DNA from: an uncultured Ruminococcus sp.
GTDB lineage: Bacteria > Bacillota_A > Clostridia > Oscillospirales > Ruminococcaceae
Assembly (NCBI GenBank): GCA_946629405.1
Contig: CAMOXW010000101.1
Location: forward strand, 1-5,475
Direction of reading: 5' to 3'
DNA: 5,475 bases
In this document: positions 1 to 4,778 of the stretch, in pieces
Layout: each line of letters opens with the position of its first letter
Position numbering within the stretch: the first letter of the stretch is position 1
Translations under genes and position numbers: made by a program
The notes under the pieces: generated by a model
Told to the model about the DNA's origin: nothing
What the model saw: only the letters and a program-made list of their open reading frames with translations
Databases searched by the model: none

Positions 1-104
1 GGAGCGTATCAAAGTCAGTAGAGTTCAGGCTCACCGAGCGCGACGACGGTACCTACCGGATAGATTCCATGAAGATAAACTACGTCAAGAGCAATGGACT
101 TTGA
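1..104 (+). CDS. C-terminal end of an unidentified protein (partial, 5' end outside window)
   Basis: The frame whose first full codon is at position 3 stays open for 33 codons and stops at TGA 102-104. It ends in the residues SMKINYVKSNGL. The alternating charged and hydrophobic pattern (VEFRLTERDDGTYRIDSMKI) looks like beta strands at the end of a folded or secreted domain. The other two forward frames give either an early stop (position 19) or an Arg-rich, low-plausibility peptide. The stop is followed after about 60 bases by a strong hairpin with a T-tract, as expected for a true gene end. I do not recognise the family, and 33 residues are too few to assign one. Confidence 0.6.
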   Translation, partial: SVSKSVEFRLTERDDGTYRIDSMKINYVKSNGL

Positions 105-163
105 TACTGAAAACTTGCTAAAAATAGCATATTCTGACCGAAATGGCTTTATTTACAAAAATA

Positions 164-199
164 GTGCCGGTCTCCGTTATACTGGAGACCGGCATTTTT
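164..199. terminator. Bidirectional intrinsic terminator between convergent genes
   Basis: A perfect 11-bp inverted repeat (165-175 with 184-194; arm TGCCGGTCTCC) encloses an 8-base loop. On the plus strand it is followed by ATTTTTC. On the minus strand it is followed by the complement of the AAAAAT stretch at 157-162, which gives a T-run as well. It therefore suits both the plus-strand gene ending at 104 and the minus-strand lipoprotein gene, whose stop codon (199-201) is only a few bases from the stem. Confidence 0.9.
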
Positions 200-795
200 C
201 ATGCAGAAGTTGTTGAAGCTGTGGTGGTTGCTGCTTCTGATCCTGTCACGGTATCGGATGTCTTCTCGGGGGAAGAGCCGCTGAGGGTAAGCTCGGTGAA
301 GCTCATAGTGAGCTTGTTCCCTGGCATCTCAAAGCCGGAAAGATTGCCGTTTTCGTCAACGATCAGGGTATAGTCGCCTGCCTCGAGACTGCCTTTGATA
401 CGGACACAGCCGTCCTTTTCCTCACCGGTCAGCTCATCCTTCACAGAGTTATCCTCGACCGCCTTTATCAGGTCGCTCATCATTGCCTTGACGGGTATCG
501 CAGACTGCGGCACCGAAAAGCTCAGGCCCTTGTAAGAAGCGCTGACGGTGCCGTCACAGAACGCGAGCTTTCCTCCGCTGAGGGTATTCGGTGACGAGAA
601 CTCAATATCCCACTCGCCGCCCTCGCGGTGCAGAACGCCTTCTGCCTGCAATTTCTCAATGGTTATCGAGGCGTTGGCAGTGAACGGTTCTCTGAGTCCG
701 TTCCGGCGCGTTGTATCGTCCTTCATCGGCACTGAGCACGAAACAAGGCATACTGCGGCAGATACAGCAGCCGCAGAAGCAAAAAATCCTCTCAT
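199..795 (-). CDS. Secreted lipoprotein, LolA-like fold suspected
   Basis: This 198-residue protein begins with a short lipoprotein signal peptide: Arg2, a hydrophobic stretch at residues 3-19, and the lipobox LVSC with the lipidated Cys at residue 20. It should be anchored to the outer face of the cytoplasmic membrane. After a charged linker, residues 38-170 are rich in beta-strand patterns (FTANASITIEKLQAEGVLHR, then GGEWDIEFSSPNTLSGGKLAF, then GTVSASYKGLSFSVP). This resembles the strands of LolA-like lipoprotein-binding domains found in Gram-positive lipoproteins; that is an inference from pattern only. Residues 172-198 form a Ser/Thr/Ala-rich tail of low complexity. The start is well fixed: AAAGGAG (803-809) lies 7 bases upstream of ATG. 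The gene follows nnr by 52 bases on the same strand and ends at the bidirectional hairpin, so it is probably the last gene of an operon. Its exact role is unknown. Confidence 0.85.
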   Translation of the reverse strand: MRGFFASAAAVSAAVCLVSCSVPMKDDTTRRNGLREPFTANASITIEKLQAEGVLHREGGEWDIEFSSPNTLSGGKLAFCDGTVSASYKGLSFSVPQSAIPVKAMMSDLIKAVEDNSVKDELTGEEKDGCVRIKGSLEAGDYTLIVDENGNLSGFEMPGNKLTMSFTELTLSGSSPEKTSDTVTGSEAATTTASTTSA

Positions 796-847
796 ACTAT
801 CTCTCCTTTGGAAATTGATCGAAGATTTATACTTCCGCGGCTGAAAT

Positions 848-2542
848 TCAGTCCTTATTGCGCTTCTTTTCTTTAAATATCCTGAACGAATCGGAGATGC
901 AGTCTATGATATCTCTCGGGAGCATAGCCTCCTGTCCGAGCTTCTCAGCGGCAGCATCGCCCGCAAGACCGTGCATATACACTCCCGCGCACGCACTGTC
1001 AATGGCGGAGCAGCCCTGTGCTGCTATCGAGCCTATCATTCCCGCAAGGATATCTCCGCTTCCGCCTACGCTCATTCCCGGATTTCCGGTATGATTTGCA
1101 GCAGTGATATGGCTGTCCGCAACGACGGTACCCGCGCCCTTGAGGACGACGATTATGCCGAACTGCTCGGCGTATTTTTCTGCAACGACGATGCGGTTAT
1201 CAGCTACCATATGCTTTTCGCAGTTCAGCAGTCTTGCCATTTCGCCGACATGAGGAGTGATTATCACGTCGGACTGCTTCTTCACTAAAATATCTATGTC
1301 CGAGGCAATGCAGTTTATTCCATCTGCGTCGATAATTACGGGGCATTTTGCATTTTGTGTCACAAGTTTTGTTATTTCGACTGTATCAGGAGTAACTCCC
1401 ATACCGCAGCCTATGACTACTGCATCAGCCTTTTCCATTGCTTCAAGCAGGGCAGATTTGCTGCTGTCAAATAGCATGAAGCCATAGTCGTCAGCTTCAA
1501 GCTCGATATATGTAGCCTCCGGTACGAGTGTTGAAACGGTGTCTATGCACTTTTCAACAGAAGCCACACGAACAAGTCCGGCGCCGCTCCTGAGGGCACC
1601 GAGAGCCGCAAACGCTGCTGCACCGCGCATGGATGAGCTTCCGGCGATGATGAGGACGGTGCCGAATGTGCCCTTGTGAGCGTCCTTGTCGCGTTTTGTC
1701 GGGAAATCTGCAAGATGATTGCGTTCGATGCGGTAATACTTCCGTTCGTCCTCAATGACATCGACCGCCTTGCATGGGATTCCTATATCAGCGATAGTGA
1801 TTTTTCCGCAGTATTTTTTAAGGGGATACTGGGTCATGCCCGTCTTTAAGAAGCCGAAGGTCACGGTCTCGTCAGCCTTGAAGATGCCGTTGGAGATAGT
1901 TCCGGACGAGCAGTTTCCGCCGCTCGGGACGTCAACAGCTATCCTGTAAGCGCCTGAGCCTATTGCGAAGACCGAGGCGGCATCCTTGTCGAGCTGACCG
2001 TGGAAGCCTGTACCGAAAACTCCGTCAACAATGACGTAAGCACGGAGTATAGCACCCTTGACGAGTCTCATTCGCTGCTGCTCCTTCTTCATGATATCAT
2101 CTAAGGGGCTGTCCCCGGACTTTTCGCCCTCGCGGAAGGCAGGCACAGTCATATAGTCGAGCTCAGCCGCTTCAAGGGCAGCCTCGACATTCTCGCTGCG
2201 GTAGCCGTCTATGAACTCCACCCTGTCGCGGGGGAGGCGGTCGTACATTTCAGCCGCAAGGTCAGACATCGGCTTTCCGCCGATGCTTATCACGGTTATC
2301 CTGTAGCCGCGGTAGATGAGGTTGTTTGCGGCAGCAAAGCAGTCGCCGCCGTTATTTCCCTTGCCTGCGAGGAAAACAATGGATTTTTCCTCCGGGGAGA
2401 TACTTGGCTCATTCCGGCAGTAATCGTCTATGATACCGGCAAGAGCCTTACCGGCATTTTCCATAAGCTGTTTTTTGCTTACTCCGAGCTCCTCGGAGCG
2501 GTTCTCGATCTTTGCCATCTGCTTTGGCGAAACGATCTGCAT
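848..2542 (-). CDS. nnr: Bifunctional NAD(P)H-hydrate repair enzyme (epimerase / ADP-dependent dehydratase)
   Basis: Nnr repairs NADHX and NADPHX, the hydrated forms of the reduced cofactors. The N-terminal YjeF_N domain epimerises the R and S forms; the C-terminal ribokinase-like domain dehydrates S-NAD(P)HX using ADP. From the preferred start the protein has 564 residues. Visible motifs are GNNGGD (62-67, Cys68 where Gly is commoner), VDGVFGTG (172-179) and AVDVPSG (202-208) in the epimerase half. The dehydratase half has HKGTFG (289-294), DADGIN (405-410), TPHVGEM (429-435) and GGSGD (493-497), the last carrying the presumed catalytic Asp. The spacing between GNNGGD and VDGVFGTG is about 100 residues, longer than in the E. 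coli protein as I recall it, with a charged segment near 136-160. No signal peptide is present, so the enzyme is cytoplasmic. A GTG at 2549-2551 would add three residues, but it overlaps the Shine-Dalgarno site, so ATG at 2540-2542 is chosen. Confidence 0.95.
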   Translation of the reverse strand: MQIVSPKQMAKIENRSEELGVSKKQLMENAGKALAGIIDDYCRNEPSISPEEKSIVFLAGKGNNGGDCFAAANNLIYRGYRITVISIGGKPMSDLAAEMYDRLPRDRVEFIDGYRSENVEAALEAAELDYMTVPAFREGEKSGDSPLDDIMKKEQQRMRLVKGAILRAYVIVDGVFGTGFHGQLDKDAASVFAIGSGAYRIAVDVPSGGNCSSGTISNGIFKADETVTFGFLKTGMTQYPLKKYCGKITIADIGIPCKAVDVIEDERKYYRIERNHLADFPTKRDKDAHKGTFGTVLIIAGSSSMRGAAAFAALGALRSGAGLVRVASVEKCIDTVSTLVPEATYIELEADDYGFMLFDSSKSALLEAMEKADAVVIGCGMGVTPDTVEITKLVTQNAKCPVIIDADGINCIASDIDILVKKQSDVIITPHVGEMARLLNCEKHMVADNRIVVAEKYAEQFGIIVVLKGAGTVVADSHITAANHTGNPGMSVGGSGDILAGMIGSIAAQGCSAIDSACAGVYMHGLAGDAAAEKLGQEAMLPRDIIDCISDSFRIFKEKKRNKD

Positions 2543-2550
2543 AATAAACA

Positions 2551-2555
2551 CCTCT
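2551..2555 (-). promoter_or_regulatory. Ribosome binding site that fixes the nnr start
   Basis: On the minus strand AGAGG lies 8 bases before ATG (2540-2542). The in-frame GTG at 2549-2551 shares a base with this site and has no suitably spaced Shine-Dalgarno of its own, so the longer reading is unlikely. Confidence 0.75.
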
Positions 2556-2558
2556 TTT

Positions 2559-2666
2559 TAATTCATGATTCTTAATTAGTGAGCAGATGTGGTGTCCGCT
2601 TGTGCGGACGGATTTAAAGAGTACGTCAACCTGCTTTGATCAATCACCGTCAGGCGATATCATAAC
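2559..2666 (-). repeat. Intergenic hairpin repeat, copy A (degenerate, MITE-like)
   Basis: This fills nearly all of the gap between nnr and the membrane protein gene and is related to copy B (3588-3693). Positions 2591-2618 match the reverse complement of 3638-3665 at 25 of 28 bases. Positions 2653-2665 match the reverse complement of 3612-3624 at 12 of 13. It holds a perfect hairpin, GTCCGC (2594-2599) with GCGGAC (2604-2609), and a second with one mismatch, ATCACC with GGCGAT (2645-2658). The left edge, TAATTCATGATTCTTAAT (2559-2576), matches 16 of 18 bases of copy B's left terminal repeat. About 25 bases between the two hairpins (roughly 2619-2643) have no counterpart in copy B. The right-hand terminal repeat is eroded. 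Strand is given relative to copy B. Confidence 0.75.
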
Positions 2667-2668
2667 TC

Positions 2669-3190
2669 TCAGCTCTGATTACGCAGCTTGCCGGGAAGGA
2701 ACTTGCGGATATTTCCGAGCATCCTCTCATCCGGCACGAAAACGAGCCTTGTCAGGCCGTATTCCTCATGCTGGAAGTCTGCATAATACTCATGTGAGGC
2801 GATGTTGTCGGTCGCCATAACGACGGTCATATTGTCGCTTTCCTCCATGCCGTCGTCGTACTTTCCGAAGGCGGTGAATTGTTTTACCTCAGTAGAGAGC
2901 ATCTCATAGCGCTTTTTCTTAGCCACTATCTTTGCAACGTCAAGCTCGCCGTTAGTAAATGTATACTCATATTCAACATACGAGCCCTGAACAGTGAAGT
3001 AGGTACCGTAGCCTGCTCCGGCAGCAAGCACCATACCGAGAAACGCTATCAGCGGCTTATCGAGCTGAAGAAAAGACAGAAATGCAAGCAATATCACGGC
3101 AAAAATCCCGACTATCACCGTAAGTGTCCTCTTGTTTTTGTCCGCCGAGGTCTCCTCTTTCCTGACAAGCTGCTCTGCAAAATTATCCAT
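2669..3190 (-). CDS. Small membrane protein with two N-terminal helices; possibly the DUF6106 family
   Basis: From the preferred start this is a 173-residue protein beginning MDNFAEQLVRK. A short charged N-terminus (residues 1-21) is followed by two hydrophobic segments, about 23-42 (LTVIVGIFAVILLAFLSFL) and 46-65 (PLIAFLGMVLAAGAGYGTYF), separated by a tight turn. Residues 70-173 form a soluble domain rich in beta strands (YVEYEYTFTNGELDVAKI, TVVMATDN, LTRLVFVPDE), probably cytoplasmic. The general form recalls an uncharacterised Clostridia family that I remember as DUF6106; that name needs a search. The longest frame opens at a TTG (3212-3214), but GGAG at 3199-3202 is 8 bases from the ATG at 3188-3190 and only 2 from the ATG at 3194-3196, so the shorter start is chosen. 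It is the first gene of the minus-strand group and has its own promoter. Confidence 0.82.
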   Translation of the reverse strand: MDNFAEQLVRKEETSADKNKRTLTVIVGIFAVILLAFLSFLQLDKPLIAFLGMVLAAGAGYGTYFTVQGSYVEYEYTFTNGELDVAKIVAKKKRYEMLSTEVKQFTAFGKYDDGMEESDNMTVVMATDNIASHEYYADFQHEEYGLTRLVFVPDERMLGNIRKFLPGKLRNQS

Positions 3191-3198
3191 TTTCATTA

Positions 3199-3202
3199 CT
3201 CC
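3199..3202 (-). promoter_or_regulatory. Ribosome binding site that fixes the membrane protein start
   Basis: GGAG on the minus strand lies 8 bases from ATG 3188-3190. The upstream ATG at 3194-3196 is too close (2 bases), and two further upstream in-frame candidates precede or overlap the site. Confidence 0.65.
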
Positions 3203-3229
3203 GTTCATTTTCAATAAATACTAATATAT

Positions 3230-3258
3230 ATAATATCACAATTTTTGAAAAATTTCAA
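3230..3258 (-). promoter_or_regulatory. Sigma-A-type promoter for the membrane protein-nnr-lipoprotein group
   Basis: Reading the minus strand, the -35 box is TTGAAA (3258 to 3253) and the -10 box is TATTAT (3235 to 3230), with a 17-base spacer. Transcription would begin near 3223, about 30 bases before the chosen ATG. The box sequences and spacing are close to consensus; activity is inferred. Confidence 0.65.
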
Positions 3259-3267
3259 GGAAACTAC

Positions 3268-3296
3268 TTGATTTTTTTTTTGATCTCGTTTATAAT
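3268..3296 (+). promoter_or_regulatory. Sigma-A-type promoter for the pheS-pheT T-box leader
   Basis: The -35 box is TTGATT (3268-3273) and the -10 box is a perfect TATAAT (3291-3296), with a 17-base spacer that contains a T-run. The predicted start near 3303 lies only a few bases before the 5' side of T-box Stem I (3307), which fits well. It stands back to back with the minus-strand promoter, the two -35 boxes being 9 bases apart. Confidence 0.85.
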
Positions 3297-3532
3297 ATAT
3301 TTACAACCCGATGACTGAGAGAGTAGGTATATGATTAGGTCTCCAGAGAGGGGCGGTCTGGTGCGAACGCCCTGTCTGAAAGTATCCCGAAGTTCACTCA
3401 CGAGGGGCAGGGCGGAAGTACAGGCGGCTGTACCGGCATGGCGCGTTTTTCAGTCGAAGGCTGGTTCTGAGCGGTATTGTAGGCTTTGACGTAGGTCTGC
3501 GTTAAAGGCAAGAGAGTGTCGGCTCTCCTGAC

Positions 3533-3572
3533 AAAAGGTGGTATAAAAGCAAGTTTTAAGTCTTGTCCTTTT
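3533..3572 (+). promoter_or_regulatory. T-box antiterminator
   Basis: AAAAGG (3533-3538) pairs with CCTTTT (3567-3572), and GCAAG (3549-3553) pairs with CTTGT (3562-3566) with one G-U, leaving the bulge TGGTATAAAA (3539-3548). The 3' arm CC at 3567-3568 is also needed by the terminator stem, so the two folds exclude each other. The usual ACCGCG following TGGN is absent here, and the bulge is longer than the usual seven bases. Confidence 0.8.
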
Positions 3573-3588
3573 GGACAGGACTTTTTTT
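3558..3588 (+). terminator. T-box-controlled intrinsic terminator
   Basis: AAGTCTTGTCC (3558-3568) pairs with GGACAGGACTT (3573-3583): 11 bp with one G-U and a TTTT loop. A run of seven T (3582-3588) follows. It would form when charged tRNA-Phe is plentiful and would stop transcription before pheS. Confidence 0.92.
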
Positions 3589-3693
3589 AATTCATAATTC
3601 GTAATTCGTAATTATGGTATCGCCTTCGGCGATAATATTTAAATACGTCCGCGTAAGCGGACACCGAAATTACGCATTATGCATTACGCATTA
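3588..3693 (+). repeat. Intergenic hairpin repeat, copy B (MITE-like, imperfect terminal inverted repeats)
   Basis: This 106-base element is bounded by 30-base imperfect inverted repeats, 3588-3617 and 3664-3693, that match at 23 of 30 positions. Each is built from short tandem units of the type TAATKCRTAA. The core has two perfect hairpins: TATCGCC (3618-3624) with GGCGATA (3628-3634), and GTCCGC (3647-3652) with GCGGAC (3657-3662). Neither is followed by a T-run, so they are not terminators. There is no coding capacity. It sits between the T-box terminator and the pheS ribosome binding site and is therefore part of the full-length mRNA leader. Similar palindromic units are, as I recall, frequent between genes in Ruminococcus. 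Confidence 0.8.
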
Positions 3694-3711
3694 TTATTAT
3701 GAGGTGAAAAA

Positions 3712-4740
3712 ATGAAAGAACAGCTTGAAAAAATCGAAGCCCTCGCCAAGCAGGAGCTTGCTTCCTGCACCGAGATAAAGGCGCTGGACGACCTGAGGAT
3801 AAAATTCCTCGGAAAAAAAGGAGAGCTCACTGCTATCCTGAAACAAATGGGAGGCCTCTCCGCGGAGGAAAGACCGGTTATCGGTCAGCTCGCCAATAAG
3901 GTGCGCGCTGATATCGAGGAGGCGCTCGCCGCTAAGATGACTGCACTCAGAGCCGCGGCTCAGTCTGCTAAGCTCAGGGAGGAGACTATCGACGTTACAC
4001 TCCCCGGAAAGCACGCTCCCTTCGGTAAGCTCCACCCCCTCACAAGAGTTGAGAACGAGATCCGCGAGATCTTTATCGGTATGGGCTTCAACATCGCTGA
4101 CGGCCCTGAGATCGACGACGACTATCACGTTTTCGAGGCGCTCAACCTCCCCCCCGATCACCCTGCAAGAGATACTCAGGATACCTTCTATATAGAAAAT
4201 ACAAACGAAACTGTTCTCCTGCGTACCCAGACTTCTTCTGTTCAGGTACACGTTATGGAGAACCAGAAGCCGCCTATCCGCATCATTTCCCCCGGAAGAG
4301 TATTCCGTTCTGATGCTGTTGACGCTACACATTCACCGCTTTTCCACCAGATAGAGGGACTTGTTATCGACAAGGGCATTACAATGTCTGACCTCAAGGG
4401 CACTCTCGAAATGCTTATGAAAAAGCTCTACGGCAACGACTGCAAGCTTCGCTTCCGTCCCCACCACTTCCCGTTCACTGAGCCGAGCTGCGAAGTCGAT
4501 ATAAGCTGCTTCAACTGCGGCGGAAAGGGCTGCTCAATGTGCAAGGACGAGGGCTATATCGAGCTTCTCGGCGCAGGTATGGTACACCCTAAGGTTCTCG
4601 AAAACTGCGGTATTGATCCTGAGGAGTATTCCGGATTCGCATTTGGTCTTGGTCTTGAGCGTATGGTAATGGGACGCTACGACATCAACGACCTCCGCCT
4701 TCTCTATGAGAACGATGTCCGCTTTTTAGAGCAGTTTTAA
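3712..4740 (+). CDS. pheS: Phenylalanyl-tRNA synthetase alpha subunit
   Basis: PheS is the catalytic subunit of the cytoplasmic alpha2-beta2 enzyme that charges tRNA-Phe. The 342 residues match the usual bacterial length. Residues 1-90 form the N-terminal coiled-coil that contacts tRNA. The class II catalytic core follows, with HPL (108-110), DTQDTFY (154-160), motif 2 around RVFRSDAVDATHSPLFHQ (196-213) and motif 3 in GLGLERMVMGRYDINDLR (312-329). Ala310 in SGFAFG matches the position equivalent to E. coli Ala294 in the Phe pocket. A four-cysteine insertion, C266-x2-C269-x4-C274-x2-C277, occurs in many Firmicutes PheS proteins and is absent from E. coli as I recall; it may bind a metal. GAGGTG (3701-3706) lies 5 bases before ATG. 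Expression is controlled by the T-box upstream. pheT follows after 38 bases. Confidence 0.98.
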   Translation: MKEQLEKIEALAKQELASCTEIKALDDLRIKFLGKKGELTAILKQMGGLSAEERPVIGQLANKVRADIEEALAAKMTALRAAAQSAKLREETIDVTLPGKHAPFGKLHPLTRVENEIREIFIGMGFNIADGPEIDDDYHVFEALNLPPDHPARDTQDTFYIENTNETVLLRTQTSSVQVHVMENQKPPIRIISPGRVFRSDAVDATHSPLFHQIEGLVIDKGITMSDLKGTLEMLMKKLYGNDCKLRFRPHHFPFTEPSCEVDISCFNCGGKGCSMCKDEGYIELLGAGMVHPKVLENCGIDPEEYSGFAFGLGLERMVMGRYDINDLRLLYENDVRFLEQF

Positions 4741-4778
4741 GCAGCAGGATACTTAATATTGTCGAAAGGAAAAATGAT

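Larger units (their letters stand above)
3303..3588 (+). promoter_or_regulatory. T-box leader, tRNA-Phe responsive (specifier UUC)
   Basis: This is a transcription-attenuation riboswitch that senses uncharged tRNA-Phe and controls pheS-pheT. Stem I spans about 3307-3407: base pairs CCC (3307-3309) with GGG (3405-3407), K-turn-like GATGA/CGA, GAG (3319-3321) with CTC (3397-3399), and the loop-E AGTA (3322-3325). The specifier TTC (3393-3395) sits in the frame GAAG-TTC-A, the usual GAAN-codon-A arrangement. The distal part has the AGAGAG bulge (3345-3350) and stem GGGCG (3351-3355) with CGCCC (3368-3372), closing a 12-base loop containing GGTG. Between Stems I and III are hairpins at 3418-3433 (GTACAG with CTGTAC) and 3484-3507 (CTTTGACG with CGTTAAAG). 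Stem III is GAGAG (3512-3516) with CTCTC (3523-3527). The T-box bulge TGGT (3539-3542) matches the ACCA end of tRNA-Phe. Codon, discriminator base and downstream gene all agree on Phe. Confidence 0.95.

Noticed and set aside
548..1487. Several plus-strand open frames opposite the lipoprotein and nnr genes
   Set aside because: They overlap well-recognised minus-strand coding sequence and are explained as antisense shadows.
2540..2551. GTG at 2549-2551 as the nnr start
   Set aside because: It overlaps the AGAGG ribosome binding site, whereas ATG at 2540-2542 is 8 bases from it and gives the usual Nnr N-terminus.
2879..3217. Plus-strand open frame of 112 codons across the membrane protein gene
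   Set aside because: It is antisense to a gene with a ribosome binding site, promoter and two clear membrane helices, and its own product shows no domain-like pattern.
3315..3320. CTGAGA, a hallmark of TPP riboswitches, in the pheS leader
   Set aside because: The surrounding elements fit a T-box in full (AGTA, AGAGAG, specifier, TGGT, terminator), and no second TPP motif or thiamine gene is present.
3618..3662. The two copy B hairpins as extra transcription terminators ahead of pheS
   Set aside because: Neither stem is followed by a T-run; they lie in the transcribed leader of an essential gene pair and are better explained as parts of the repeat.
3588..3693. Short direct repeats (TAATTCRTAA, ATTACGCATT) as a possible CRISPR remnant
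   Set aside because: The units are about 10 bases, tandem without spacers, and arranged as inverted ends of one element.
3697..4332. Open frame of 211 codons on the minus strand opposite pheS
   Set aside because: It lies antisense to the conserved PheS coding sequence, and its translation resembles no protein I recognise; it is a shadow of pheS codon bias.
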